A stretch of DNA of 64,000 bases from Notamacropus eugenii (GCF_028372415.1 NC_092873.1:351581890-351645889), one strand, 5' to 3'; positions 46,225-57,160 are shown, numbered from the stretch's first letter. A program made the numbers and translations. Notes: a model not told the origin generated them from the sequence alone.

Positions 46225-47570
46225 CCCAGCAGAGCAATGAATGACTTGGAGCTCAGCACTGACTCTTCTCTGGGATCCCTCCTGCCACCTCCATCACCTT
46301 CTGGAGCTGCCTCCCACCCCACATCCTCCTAGTGCTTGTCTCCCCATTAAACACAGTATTGCCTAGAGTGGATGCTTTTCCCACTCTCCTCAGATTCTGA
46401 AGCTTTTCTCCTAGTTACATACAATCCCTCTGTTTCCCATGCTTTCCCTTTCCTTACCTGCAATTTCCCCTTCCCATCCCCATCCTGACTCCTTACTCTC
46501 TCCTCTTTCTCTCCTCCTTATTCACAATCCTTTAGTTTCTGACACTCCCCCAGCCCCTGAAATTTTTTCTCCCCATTACCCAAAATCCCCCATCCTAGAA
46601 TTCTAGTTCTTTAATCTATCACTTGCCATCTTCCTGATTTGGGTGCATCAACTGCTCTTCCCATTCCCTAGATGTGTTGCTCATCCCTCCATTATTCACA
46701 CCATCACCTTCCCCTGACTCTTTAGTAAAGTGAATATTGGGGGAAAATATGATAAATATGTATTTCTTTCCTTTTACTGCCCTACCTTTGCCTTTCTTGA
46801 TGTCTCCTTTCTGGGGACCAGCCTAGCTAAGTATAAAGAGGCTCTTCTACAAAAAACTGGTTATTTGGCAATGTCCTTTAGCCAGAGCAAACAAAAACCA
46901 GTCAAACAAACCAAAACATACAACTGAAATGTCAAAATAGTCCACAGGCTTGAATGGCTGCCTTTGGTTTTGGCAGAGAAAGTAGGAGAGTGATAGAAAA
47001 GGAGGCAGAGGGTGCTAAGCATCACTATGTTTTTAGATTATCTGTAAAACTGAACAACTGATGATATACTAGATGTGAGGCCATTGTCCAGTGACCAGCT
47101 AGTGGGCCTGCCTTGGAAGAGCTAACTTTTATTAAGTTTAACACTTTTACTACTAATGAAACCAAAATACAAAAGGAAAATAAGTTGTTAAATGGAAGAA
47201 AGGCTTAGAGTTCTCCCTTGCATATGCAGATAAAGGTGCTGCAGTTGGTTTTATTGTGTGTACAAAGGTAACAAAAATCTCTTTTTGTAGGATGCTGTGT
47301 CATATTGTATTACTCATACAATAAACAATTGTAAAAGGAAGATAATTGTAGCATGTGAAACTATAATGGAGATGAAATCCAAATCTGTTGTAGAGGATGA
47401 GGAAATAGAGAAATTATGAGGAGTCTTGTGTATGTTATGTTACTACTCAGTGACTTCAGTGCATAGGGGAGAATAGCAAAAAATGTGGTGGAGAACTTAG
47501 TCAAGGATTCAAAAACAAGACAGGTTAGAGGCATATAAACCATACCAAAACTTCCTGCCTACAAAGGGAA
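46225..47570. other. Unique sequence
   Basis: C/T-rich to about 46700, AT-rich after. No exon or repeat recognised. Confidence 0.4.
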
Positions 47571-47619
47571 GCAGCATGGGACAGTGGAAAGACCATTGTC
47601 TTTGGCATTAGAGGGCCTA

Positions 47620-47840
47620 CCTTCTACAGGAAGCCTTCCCTAACCCCTATTATTCCAGTGCTTTTCTCTGTTAATTATTTTCTACTTATCCTATATATAT
47701 ATACATATATATAGCTTACTTTGTATATATTTGTTTGTGGATTTTCTCCTCCGTTAGACTGTAAGCTCCTCGCCGCAGGGACATTCTTTTGGTACCTGGC
47801 ACATAAGTACTTAATAATACTTATTAAATGTTTGATTTAA
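47620..47840 (+). repeat. L2 LINE 3' end
   Basis: CAGGAAGCCTTCCCTAACCC, TTAGACTGTAAGCTCCTCGC and TTGGTACCTGGCACATAAGT; an ATAT run lies inside (47692-47716). AT-rich low complexity follows to about 47900. Confidence 0.88.
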
Positions 47841-47894
47841 TTTCTAAATTCTAAATTTAATTTATATTTTAAATTTAATTTTAAAAACTTAATA

Positions 47895-48035
47895 AATATT
47901 GGATCCACCGATTGAAATCTCAGTTCTTTTACTTGGGTAAATCATAGGACCTTCATTTTCTCCTTTGTAAAATGGCAAGTTGGACAGACAGCGTCTAAAG
48001 TCCCAGCTCTAGATATATGATCCTACAATTACGGA
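47895..48035 (+). repeat. MIR-type SINE 3' part
   Basis: TTACTTGGGTAAATCATAGG, TCTCCTTTGTAAAATGGCAA and GTCTAAAGTCCCAGCTCTAG. Confidence 0.65.
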
Positions 48036-48089
48036 AATGTTCTTTTCAAAGACAGTCAAGAGGCACTGAAAGTGGTGAACAACCAATAT

Positions 48090-48123
48090 TGTTGTTGTTT
48101 AGTTGATTAGTCATGTCCAATTC
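48090..48123 (-). repeat. MAR1 tail fragment, inverted relative to its neighbour
   Basis: TTGTTGTTGTTTAGTTGATT and GTCATGTCCAATTCT are the reverse complement of the MAR1 3' tail; a sense MAR1 body follows immediately. Confidence 0.8.
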
Positions 48124-48335
48124 TCTGGAGTCAGAAAGACCTGAATTTAAATTTGACTTCAGATACTTCCTAGCTGTGTGACCCTGGGCAAGTCACTTAA
48201 CCCTGTTTGCCTCTGTTTCCTCATCTATCAAATGATCTGGAGAAGGAAATGGCAAATCACTCCAGTACCTTTGCCAAGAAAACCCCCAATAGGGTCACAA
48301 AGAGTCAGACATGACTGAAATAACTGAACAAAAGG
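48124..48335 (+). repeat. MAR1-type SINE, head missing
   Basis: It starts at CTGGAGTCAGAAAGACC in mid-element and continues through CTAGCTGTGTGACCCTGGGC to CAAAGAGTCAGACATGACTG. Confidence 0.9.
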
Positions 48336-48449
48336 ATTAAATATATAGTCTATATACTCTCTGGCAGTTGATGTATATAATATGCAAAATAAATGCAGGG
48401 CCCAGTCATACCCCAAGAATCCAGTAACTCCCTACTTCCCCAAGTTGTA

Positions 48450-48555
48450 AGGTGACTTACAGCCATGGGGACTTTGAGCAAGTCATTTAATATCCCTGGG
48501 GCCTCAGTTTCTTCAGTTGTAAAAAAGAGTCTACAAGACTGAACACCAACAACAA
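48450..48555 (+). repeat. MAR1-like fragment
   Basis: GGGGACTTTGAGCAAGTCAT, GCCTCAGTTTCTTCAGTTGT and GACTGAACACCAACAACAA. Confidence 0.6.
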
Positions 48556-48985
48556 TGGGCCAGGCATTGTGCTAAGCCCTGGAAAATACAAATACAAGCA
48601 AAAAGAAAATAGTCCCGGCCCTCAAGGTGCTTATATTCTAATGGAGGGAGATACACAATATATAAAAGGGTGCTGGAAAGGTGAGATGGAGCTACTCAAT
48701 AGGGTCAGGATACAGAAAGTCCAGTGGAGAGGAAATCAGAAGTACAGCCTGGAGATGAATGAAGACATGATTGGCCTGGCCCAGGCCTCCTCCTTAAAAT
48801 GGAGTTTCTGGGAGGAACCAGTCAATCATTCAGAGTCACTCTGGGAGTGCCTGGGGAGGGAGAAAGAGTTGGGAAGGGCTTCCAAGTAGTCCAGGGGTGG
48901 AATGAATTTCCAAAGTGAAGAGGTTTCTGTGGGCTGGTAAAGTCCTATGGAGATGAGTCAGCTGTGTAGCCTGGAGAGCAATGTC
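48556..48985 (-). repeat. L2 LINE 3' region, antisense
   Basis: GGCCAGGCATTGTGCTAAGC, GGCCCTCAAGGTGCTTATAT and GATACACAATATATAAAAGG in antisense order; similarity fades after about 48750. Confidence 0.65.
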
Positions 48986-48989
48986 AAGT

Positions 48990-49585
48990 GGAGAGATAAG
49001 GCAACAAAAGACAATATTGGTTTAGAATGTAAATGTATTTGTATAATTTTATGGAGGAGGATGTTGGAAGATCATAAGCAGTATTGCCTCATAAAACAGA
49101 AGCAGTGAAGGGAAAAACAAGCTTACAGGTAGCTTGGTGAGCTACCAAACAAAAGAAATAATCACAAGGTGATGTAAGGATGGAATTGGGAGGACAAACC
49201 AGATGAAAAAGAAGATCTTTACAAATTAAAATCTGAAACTTTTTTTCTATTGTGACAGCAGAGACACTACTTTTAGACTCTTAACATTAATCCCTCACAT
49301 TTTGCAAGAAGAGACAGTAAGGAAAACAAAGACATTTGACAGGAAGCTTACACATTCCCTTGGTATCCATGTAAAGTCAAGAGATGCAGAGGAAGGTCCC
49401 TAGAATGTTGGATGGGCCCCCTGTAGAGGAATTACTGAAGGATGTGGACAAAAGTCACATGGGATGAGAAGCTGTTGGATAGACCAGAATTTGCAGTGTT
49501 GGAGGGAGCACCCATCTCTCTGAGATGACCAGTGAATTGAATTATCTATGTGTCCCACAGAGGAGTTGCACTAAGCTTATTGTCC
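48990..49585. other. Unassigned sequence
   Basis: Nothing recognised. Confidence 0.35.
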
Positions 49586-50204
49586 AATAAAATCCTCATA
49601 TCTTTTTTGGATAGAATTATTATCTACCCATCCTCCTCCATCTTGTATGTGTGAAGCTGATTTTTAAAAAATCCCACAAGTGTAAGACAATATTTATCCT
49701 CATTAAATTTTATCTTATTAGATCTGGCCCAACATTCTAGCCTGGGAAAGTATTTTTGAATTTTGATTCTGCACCCAAAGTGTTGGCTTTGCCTCCAAGT
49801 CTTGTGTCATCTACAAATGAGATGAGCATGTTATTTATCCAATTCACTAATAAAAATGTTAAAAAATATTAAACAGAACAGGACCAACCATCAATTCCTG
49901 GAGCCTATCCAGTTAGATATCTCATTTGAAGTTGACTCAGACACTAACTATGAAGTTGACAATGATCATTTTGGAGAGGTTCAGCCACCTAACCAGATGT
50001 GAATCCATCTAAACATATACTCTTGTATAGCTGACATCTGTCCATATTTTTTCTATAATTTTCCACAATAATACCATGAGAAACTTTGTCAAATGTTTTC
50101 CTAAAATCTAGGTAAACTATCTACAGAATTCCTCTGAACTACCAATCTGGTAAGAAATCCTGTCACAAAAAGGAAATGAGGTTATTCTGACATGATCTAT
50201 TCTT

Positions 50205-51102
50205 TGAAATTTTTATTATTTTTCCCCACCCAAGAAGCATTTATTTATTTTCTCTCCCTCTTCCCCCCCCCCTTCAATTGAACAAAAAGAAAGAAAAAGA
50301 TATTTCTTGTGTTATAGGACAACTACCAGGGTTCCCTCCCTCTTTTCCCCCTCCCCCTCCCCAACATGGTTAAGTGGAAAATCCACTGGGGTTTAATTCT
50401 CCCCAAGGGCCAATTGGCTATAGAGGCAGCTGGTATCAAAGTGGGTAGAACATTCCTGGAGTCAGGAAAACCTGAGTTCAAATGTGACCTCAGACACTTA
50501 CTAACAATGTGACCCTGAACAAGTTACTTAACCTCCCTCAGTCTCAGTTTTCTCAGCTGTAAAATAAAGATCAAAATAGCACCTACCTTCAGGGTTATTA
50601 TGAGGATCAAATGAGATAAAATTTGTACAGTGCCCAGCACACAGGCACTTATTAAATGCTTATTTACTTTCTTCCCAAGGGGCAAACTGCACCGCCCTTG
50701 ATGCAGCTTATTGATGGTCTTCGGCTTGACTGATGTGGTTTCTGGGTCATCTAAGAGGCCTTAAAAAAATTAAAAAGCCCAACTATGTGAACCTGGGCCC
50801 TTTAAACTGGTCAGAAGTCCTGAAACTGGAAGGTGGGGAGAGGGCAGGGCAGCCACCCTACTCTGCCCTGCAGGAAGTATTTCCATATGGAAGTGGTTAG
50901 CTTCCTTTTTTCGTTAACTGTTGAATTACTTAGGAGTATCTCATTTATTTTCCAACATTGAACCTGAACCTATTTACCTAAATCAGACCTACCCTTAACA
51001 CCTCCTCACAAACATGCCTAATCAAATCATGCAAATTCCTGCATTGGCCTTATCCAAAAAAGTATGTCTTTTTTTGCATCTTGAGATCTATCCTTTATCT
51101 GC
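50205..51102. repeat. Composite insertion in L3
   Basis: TCTATTCTT occurs at 50196-50204 and 51103-51111, and removing one copy plus the interval restores continuous L3. The insert holds a pyrimidine-rich left part that resembles an antisense L1 3' UTR (to about 50370), a SINE (50422-50676), and about 425 bases of unassigned sequence. Confidence 0.55.
50422..50676 (+). repeat. MIR-tailed tRNA-headed SINE
   Basis: AGGCAGCTGGTATCAAAGTG, CACTTACTAACAATGTGACC, ATAGCACCTACCTTCAGGGT and GTACAGTGCCCAGCACACAG. Confidence 0.85.
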
Positions 51103-51811
51103 TCTATTCTTGATGAAGCCATGTTGGGATTCTGTGATCACCACTTTCACTAACATCCCTTTCATCACACATTCTAGAATTTTATAGAAATCTCCATCAA
51201 GCTCAGTGGCTTATAATTTTCAGAATTCACTCCACCTCCCCTCCTTAAAAAAAAAAAAAATGAGACATTTGTCTTTTCCAGTCTTGCAGTACCTCTCCTG
51301 TTCTCCATGACCTTTAAAAAATCAATGACAATGGTTCAGTCTTACGTCCATTAGTTTTTTCTGTATCTTGAGATGTATGGCCCTGGTGACTTAAACTTAT
51401 CAAGTAGGGCTTCGGTGCCATCTTGCTATCCTTCTAGTTATCTTGAGTATCAGCATTCTCATTAGTCATTTTTTGTTCTGTGCTTTCCAGTTCAAAGATC
51501 ATTGTCCGTGGCAGCAGAAAGAGAATCAAAATGGAGCTGACATCTTCTACCTACTCTCTGTCATCATATACTGTCCTGTCTGCTGCAAATGGCAACCTTA
51601 TTTTTTCTTTGATTCTCCTCTTTTCCCCAATATAGTTTAAACAAACAGAACACCAACAACAATCTCATTATTCTTTGAACTCAACTCATTCTGATACATG
51701 CCATGCCTTTATATTCATCCTCCATTACTTATCCTTACTTCCATTTTCTATACATGTCTTTTTGTTCTGTCTCAACAACCATGTGTTTAAACAACTCTCT
51801 AAACAAAATGT

Positions 51812-51955
51812 GGAGCAGCTAGGTGGTGCAGTGGATAGAACACCAGTGCAGGAGTCAGGAGGACCTGAGTTCAAATCTGACCTCAGACACTTGACACTCA
51901 CTAGCTGTGTGATCTTGGGCAAGTCACTTAACCCCAATTGCCTCATCCTAGGTCA
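51812..51955 (+). repeat. tRNA-headed SINE part of a longer composite
   Basis: GAGCAGCTAGGTGGTGCAGT through CACTCACTAGCTGTGTGATC and CACTTAACCCCAATTGCCTC; the next repeat joins without an A-tail. Confidence 0.9.
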
Positions 51956-52125
51956 TCTCTAGTCATCCTGATGAATATCTTGTCACTGGATTCAGATGGC
52001 TCTGGAGGAGAAGTGAGGCTGGTGACCTGCACAGCCCTCCCTCACTCAAAACAAAGTCAAGTGCAAGTCATGTCATCATTTCTCTGATGCCATGGTCTTC
52101 TTTGGCAATGAAGGATGAATATACA
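51956..52125 (+). repeat. Marsupial repeat with CAATGAAGGATGAA 3' end, fused to the SINE
   Basis: TCTCTAGTCATCCTGATGAA, GATGGCTCTGGAGGAGAAGT, CAGCCCTCCCTCACTC and AGTGCAAGTCATGTCATCAT. Confidence 0.8.
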
Positions 52126-52129
52126 CAAA

Positions 52130-52470
52130 TAAATGTGAAAATTATCCCTTTCACATCCAATGGGGTTAGGAGTGTAGAGCCCTTGAGCTCTGGATGATCT
52201 AAGTTAAATTTTTTTGGCCCTCCTTTCCTACTACAGAAGAAGTCTGAATTTTTTTCTTTTATAGCATGTCTATAGTACCTTATTGTAAAATTTGACTTAA
52301 ATAGCTGGTCACAGGCTATATTGTACAATACTATTCGTAAACTCATCTTTGTCATTGTTTTGTCTCAGTGACCTCTATTGATCCCCATCCACGGCTTAGA
52401 CAGGTTTTAAGGGATGTTGTAGCGAAAGGCTGATATTCTATGAGTAGGGGGACACAGAGTACAGGAAGAA
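52130..52470. other. Unique sequence
   Basis: Nothing recognised. Confidence 0.35.
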
Positions 52471-52474
52471 TGTA

Positions 52475-52615
52475 ATCAAGTCAAGCTTATATTAAATGCC
52501 AAGTTCCATGCTAAGAGCTACTGGTACAAAGAAGGGCAACCCACCCCTACACCCTCCCCAGAAGAAAAAAACCACCACCAACAAAAAGTTCCTGCTCTTA
52601 AGGGGCTTACACATA
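52475..52615 (-). repeat. L2 LINE 3' end
   Basis: TTCCATGCTAAGAGCTACTG and CTGCTCTTAAGGGGCTTACA in antisense order. Confidence 0.65.
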
Positions 52616-52617
52616 AC

Positions 52618-52733
52618 CAGGGTTACATGACTTGCCCAGGGTCACACAGCTGGTAAGTGTCTGAGGACAGATTTGAACTCAGGTCTTTGTGACTCCAGGC
52701 CCAGTGCTCTATTCAATTGTACCACCTAGCTAT
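52618..52733 (-). repeat. tRNA-headed SINE inside L2
   Basis: GGGTTACATGACTTGCCCAG, GTCACACAGCTGGTAAGTGT, GATTTGAACTCAGGTCTTTG and TGTACCACCTAGCTATCC. Confidence 0.88.
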
Positions 52734-52739
52734 CCTCTA

Positions 52740-53105
52740 TGTGATGATTCTTGTAGTGATAATAACTCATAACTTTATTTTTGGGATTGCTTCTATAATT
52801 CCTTTGTCCTTTCCACTGTTCCTTGGTCTCCTGACCCAGCCCCTTTACCTGTTCAGTCCTGCATCTCTAGCCCTTCTCACTTCTCACAGGCCTAACATAG
52901 TCAGGGTCAAGGTTTCTTCTCTTTTCTGGGTCTATCTGCTTAACACAAAATTAATGATCAATCACAAAACGAAAGAAATAATTTTATCTTATTCGATAGT
53001 CCACAGAACAAGAAATATACCAGAATAGTCACAGGGTAATGGCTTACCTTTGGACTATTTCTTTCTGAGCTCCATCAGAATAAAACTGGGGAAAGATGAT
53101 ATGAG
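52740..53105. other. Unique sequence
   Basis: Nothing recognised; a 103-codon plus frame at 52717-53028 starts in SINE sequence. Confidence 0.35.
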
Positions 53106-53109
53106 TAAC

Positions 53110-53545
53110 AACAACTGCGGATTATAAAGCACTTGGCAATTACAAAGTACAGGATGTGTACGGTTTAGTTTAACCTTTATGAGGCAGAATGGAAACTAGA
53201 CCAGTAAGACATGAGTTCAAATCCTTCCTCAAAACACTCACCAACAGCACAATACTGGGCAAATCTCTTGCAGACATCTCGGTCACAGTTTCCACACCTG
53301 CAAAAAGGAGATAACAACTCCTATCTCATGTAGTTGTTGTGAAGATCAAATGAAATACTATATATCAAGTGTTTTAAAAACTTGAATGAACATATATAGC
53401 CCTATGATGGTATTCCTATTCCTGTTGGATAGATGGAGAAACTGAGACTCAGTGTTGTTAAGGTCTCAGAAGTAGTAAATAACACAAGTCCAGAATCAAA
53501 GCAATTCCTTCGACTTTAAAGCCAAGGTCCTTTCTACTACCTTTC
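53110..53545 (-). repeat. MIR, antisense, split by a sense SINE
   Basis: TTATAAAGCACTTGGCAATT and AACCTTTATGAGGCAGAATG lie left of the insertion, and CTATGATGGTATTCCTATTC, ATAGATGGAGAAACTGAGAC and AGTCCAGAATCAAAGCAATT right of it. Confidence 0.7.
53185..53395 (+). repeat. MIR-tailed SINE inside MIR
   Basis: GAAACTAGACCAGTAAGACA, CAATACTGGGCAAATCTCTT, GATAACAACTCCTATCTCAT and TTGTGAAGATCAAATGAAAT. Confidence 0.7.
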
Positions 53546-53596
53546 AGGGAAAAAAGCATTCCTCCTTACCAAAGGCCACATCCTTGTTCATAATGT

Positions 53597-53599
<3 letters not shown>

Positions 53600-53632
<33 letters not shown>
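53600..53632. repeat. (TG)n microsatellite
   Basis: Uninterrupted TG units. Confidence 0.96.
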
Positions 53633-53633
<1 letters not shown>

Positions 53634-53749
53634 ATGTATAATTTTACAGTTTATATATTAACATAAATGTATCCGTTTTTAAATATTGAGTATTGGAAAT
53701 GTACATGAATGTAAGAAATCAATGTATAAACTAGCATATACAAAAATTC

Positions 53750-53938
53750 TATGTATATAGTGAGACTATATACATATATAGGTATGTGTGTATATCTACA
53801 TACATCCACTATGTATATACACACATCCATTATATATATACATATACACATACACATATGTACATATATGTTATATATAATTATATATAATATCTATTAT
53901 ACATAATATTATAATTATATATAATATATATAAAATGT
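53750..53938. repeat. TA/CA-rich low-complexity DNA
   Basis: Imperfect TATA, TACA and AATTATATAT units with self-complementary stretches. Confidence 0.85.
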
Positions 53939-53944
53939 ATGAAC

Positions 53945-54070
53945 CCTTCTCTCCTTATTCTCTCCCATTAGACTTTGAGTTCCTTGAGAGCATAGACTGT
54001 TTTTTGCCTTTCTTTTTATCTCCAACATTACCACATTTTCTGACACATAATATATGCTTATGACTTTAGT
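53945..54070 (+). repeat. L2 LINE 3' end
   Basis: CATTAGACTTTGAGTTCCTT, GAGAGCATAGACTG and TGACACATAATATATGCTTA. Confidence 0.75.
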
Positions 54071-54325
54071 GGGGGCAGTTAGAAGGTGAAGTAGATAGAG
54101 CGCATGACCTGCAGTCAGGAGAGACCTCAGTTAAAAATCTGGCCTCAGACACTTACTAGCTGTGTGACCTTAGGTGAGTCACTTTTACTTTTTGCTTCAG
54201 TTTCTGCAACTGTAAAATGAGCTGGAGAAGGAAATGGCAAACCACTCCAGTATCTTTGCCAAGAGAACCCCCAAAAAGGGGTCACAGTCAGGCAAAACTG
54301 ATAACTAGAGAAGAACAGTAACAAC
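54071..54325 (+). repeat. MAR1-type SINE
   Basis: GGGGGCAGTTAGAAGGTGAA, CTTACTAGCTGTGTGACCTT, GGAAATGGCAAACCACTCCA and the CAGTAACAAC end. Confidence 0.88.
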
Positions 54326-54424
54326 ATCCTTTGACTTAAGACTGGTAAGTCCCTGGGCCCACTCTCAGCTAAGCTCACTCTCTGGACTGCTCTACCTCAC
54401 CAGTGGACTTGCCATCATGGATTT

Positions 54425-54570
54425 ACCCTCCCTCTCTCCTTCTCCTCCTTTAGGTTTTATCTTCTGTTAAGATATAAGTTCCTTGAGGGGAGGGAACCAT
54501 TTTGTTTTCTATTGTTGTATATCTGTGAAACCTAGACAGTCTACCAGTACCACATCAGGAAACTGAATTG
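54425..54570 (+). repeat. L2 LINE 3' end
   Basis: ATATAAGTTCCTTGAGGGGA and TTGTTGTATATCTGTGAAAC. Confidence 0.6.
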
Positions 54571-54574
54571 CTTC

Positions 54575-54792
54575 CATTTGAATTGTCTTAGGAAGATTCT
54601 GAAGATCACCTGGAAGGGTAAGGTACCAGACACTGAGGTCCTTACTTGAGTGAGGGAGGGCTGGGCAAGGTCATCCACCTCACTTTCTTCTCCTCATTCT
54701 CACTCAAAGCAAAGTCAACTGCAAGTTGTGTCATCATCTTGATGTCATGGCCCTCTTTGAGAATGAAGGACAAACACAACCTGTGAATGAAT
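54575..54792 (+). repeat. Marsupial repeat with GAATGAAGGACAAACA 3' end
   Basis: AGCAAAGTCAACTGCAAGTT, GTGTCATCATCTTGATGTCA, TGGCCCTCTTTGAGAATGAA and the GGACAAACACAAC end match the copy at 54905. Confidence 0.75.
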
Positions 54793-54799
54793 AGCAGCC

Positions 54800-54901
54800 T
54801 CTATCCTCTCCTCTCTTTTCCTCTCCCTCTCTTGTCCTCTCCCTCTCCTCTCTCTTGCCTTCTCTGTCTTCCCCTCCCAGTTTGATTTTTTTTTTTTTTT
54901 T
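54800..54901. repeat. Pyrimidine-rich (CTCTC) tract plus T-run
   Basis: CTCTCC/CTCTTG units to about 54880, then about 17 T at 54885-54901. Confidence 0.85.
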
Positions 54902-54904
54902 GCA

Positions 54905-55207
54905 TTACAGGGGCCATCCCTTGAGTAACTTAAAGAAGCCTATTCATTGAATGGGTGTATCTTGCTCAAAGAGAGATTGCTATAAGACCTTAGCCTGAAA
55001 GGACCAGGGTCTCACGTTGCCTCCTGGGCCATCTCCAACCATCCTGATGAATATCAGGCCACTGAACCCAGATGGCTCACGAGAAGAAATTGAGGTTGGT
55101 GACCTTGCACAACCCTCCCTCACTCAAATCAAAGTCAACTGCAAGTCATGTCATCATCTCGATGTCATGGCCCTCTTTGAGAACGAAGGACAAACACAAC
55201 AACAAGC
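54905..55207 (+). repeat. Marsupial repeat with GAACGAAGGACAAACA 3' end, longest copy
   Basis: GAATGGGTGTATCTTGCTCA, CCTGGGCCATCTCCAACCAT, GGCCACTGAACCCAGATGGC, CAACCCTCCCTCACTC and TTGAGAACGAAGGACAAACA. It has no SINE head, so this is the free-standing form of the 3' part seen at 51956. Confidence 0.8.
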
Positions 55208-55210
55208 TTT

Positions 55211-55315
55211 TTATAAAGGCTGGAGCTGTTTTGACCTTTCTTTGTGTCCTGAGAACTTAGTATAGTACATAACACATAGTTACTGCTAATTAAATTCTTG
55301 TTCACTGATTGACAG
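55211..55315 (+). repeat. L2 LINE 3' end
   Basis: GACCTTTCTTTGTGTCCTGA, GAACTTAGTATAGTACATAA and CACATAGTTACTGC, with a GTTCACTGATTGAC end. Confidence 0.65.
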
Positions 55316-55329
55316 CCTCACCCTCAAGC

Positions 55330-55480
55330 CTTTTCCCTAATCATAGGTCTGCTATTTTATCAGCCTATGACCTTGGGCAACTGATTTCACTTCTCTGAAT
55401 CTCAATTTCTTTTCCTGTAAAAATGTTCTCCAAGGTCCCTTCCACAGCTTTGATATACTGTCATCCTATTCTTCTATGAT
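55330..55480 (+). repeat. MIR-type SINE 3' part
   Basis: CCTATGACCTTGGGCAACTG, AATCTCAATTTCTTTTCCTG and CCAAGGTCCCTTCCACAGCT. Confidence 0.7.
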
Positions 55481-55529
55481 GTTCAGAATGGAGTCTTGAT
55501 TACTTAACCACTTCTAGATTATTACAATA

Positions 55530-55640
55530 GAAAACTAAGAGCCCAGAGAGGATAAAATTCCCCTTCCACAGCTAACAGGCAATAGGCAAGGCATGGGAGG
55601 TTAGATGCCACACCCAGGTCCATAACCTCAGAATCTGAGA
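55530..55640 (-). repeat. MIR fragment
   Basis: GAAAACTAAGAGCCCAGAGA and CACACCCAGGTCCATAACCT in antisense order. Confidence 0.55.
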
Positions 55641-55699
55641 ACAAAGTAAGACTGAGGGACTTTGGACAAGTGATTCAGCCTCCCTTAGGACACAGAAGG

Positions 55700-56270
55700 A
55701 CCTCTGTCTTCTTAAATCGAAACTAATAAGTATATCACATCCTAAAGCGTTTTATCATTATGGTATGAAGTTCGAAAGGCTTCCAGCAGGGGCCCAATGA
55801 TTATTCATCATGAGAGGATCAGCTTATATGCTCAAAATCCCATGCCCCAAATCTACCACCCAGGAAGTGAATAATTGTAAACCAGGGTTATTTGTATAAG
55901 ATTCTCCTCTTAGATGGAGAATGATTGATTATTCAGTGGTATGTGCTTTTGTGAGGGGTAGAGTTTGTGAGAACTTGGAAGAAGAATTCTTAGTTTTGGC
56001 TTTGGGTTTCAGGAGAGGGCACAAGTTGTTCCAGGTTCTCTTCAGGGAGAGGGCAAAGGGAAATGAGAAAGCCAGCTTGTAGGGGAGCTAGTGCCTCAGG
56101 CATGTCCCTAGCTTATCACAGTAGATGACTTGGGACTGGGTGCCCTCTTCATGGAGGCAGGGTGTGTATGACTTGAATGCCTAACTTGAATATAGAGGTA
56201 TTCAGCATCTAATGATCTAATTTGGTATCTAATGAGTTCTTTTGCTCTTGTAGCTGTTGCTTTGGGAGCC
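55700..56270. other. Unique sequence
   Basis: Nothing recognised. Confidence 0.35.
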
Positions 56271-56274
56271 ATGG

Positions 56275-56380
56275 GGGTTGTGGCTTGCCCACAGTTAGGT
56301 GGGCAAGTGTCAAAGGTAAGATTTGAACCTAAGCCCTTTCTGGATTTTGAAACCAGTTCTCAGACACCTTGCCAAGTCAC
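56275..56380 (-). repeat. MIR fragment
   Basis: GGTAAGATTTGAACCTAAGC and CTTTCTGGATTTTGAAACCA. Confidence 0.5.
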
Positions 56381-56444
56381 CTTTCTAAAGTCATTGAATC
56401 ACCAAGTCTCTGGGACTCTAGTCACTTGACTTAAATGGTCATGA

Positions 56445-56765
56445 GGCAGCCTGGGGAGTGAATAGAGTGTTGAATTGGGAGTCAGAAGACTTTCTAGTCT
56501 TCCAGTCTGCATTATCTCATCCATAAAGAAAAGGGGTGAATTCAATGGCCTCTGAGGTCCCTTTGAGCTTTGAGAAGGTGGGCTCAGGAGAGACCTGGGG
56601 ATCAAACTCTTCATATTTTCTAGCTCTCTAGCTATGTGACCCTCTATAAAGTGTTTCTCATCAGTAAATGGAGCTTAAAAATCTGTTCTTCTGATCCCAT
56701 AGGGTAGTTCCAAGGCTCTTCTGAGATGTCAACTTTAAAGTCCTATGTAAATGTCAGCTGTTGAC
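56445..56765 (+). repeat. MIR-type SINE copies, sense
   Basis: GAATAGAGTGTTGAATTGGG, GAATTCAATGGCCTCTGAGG, TCTAGCTATGTGACCCTCTA and CCTATGTAAATGTCAGCTGT suggest two overlapping relics. Confidence 0.6.
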
Positions 56766-56904
56766 TTATAAATGTCAATATATAAATATATTCACATCTG
56801 TCAGAAACTTTCTCCTGCCTTGGATTAACATGCATTTATTAAGTATCTACCATATTTAAAGGTAGACGTTCTGGGGACCAAAGTCTTTGCTATCTAATTT
56901 ATCA

Positions 56905-56965
56905 TGACCCTCAATCTTATGTTGATTTTTTTGAACCCAGGTGTAAGACTTTCCATTAATAATAA
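56905..56965 (-). repeat. L3/CR1 fragment
   Basis: GTTGATTTTTTTGAACCCAG and GTGTAAGACTTTCCATTAAT match the segment also seen near 49660. Confidence 0.6.
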
Positions 56966-57160
56966 TGTAATGAATTAGTAACTGAAAATATAAATTAATA
57001 ATAACAATCAATAAATTCCATTGTTTGATTCTATCCTGTCCTTAAAGCTCATCTTAAAAACCATTCCTAGGTAGGATATGTTGAATGATTTCCCCAGTTA
57101 GATATTGCTTTCCCCAATCAGACCTCCCATACATGTTTTGTTCCTGTCTTCCACATGCAT

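Larger units (their letters stand above)
49590..51600 (-). repeat. L3/CR1 LINE, antisense, with a 0.9-kb composite insertion
   Basis: TGATTTTTAAAAAATCCCAC, AAATTTTATCTTATTAGATC, CTTGTGTCATCTACAAATGA, ATAAAAATGTTAAAAAATAT and GAAACTTTGTCAAATGTTTT precede the insertion. ATTCTTGATGAAGCCATGTT, CACACATTCTAGAATTTTAT and CTCAGTGGCTTATAATTTTC resume after it. Confidence 0.78.

Noticed and set aside
46050-46322. 90-codon minus frame across the TMEM86B relic
   Set aside because: The family similarity is on the plus strand; this frame is a shadow.
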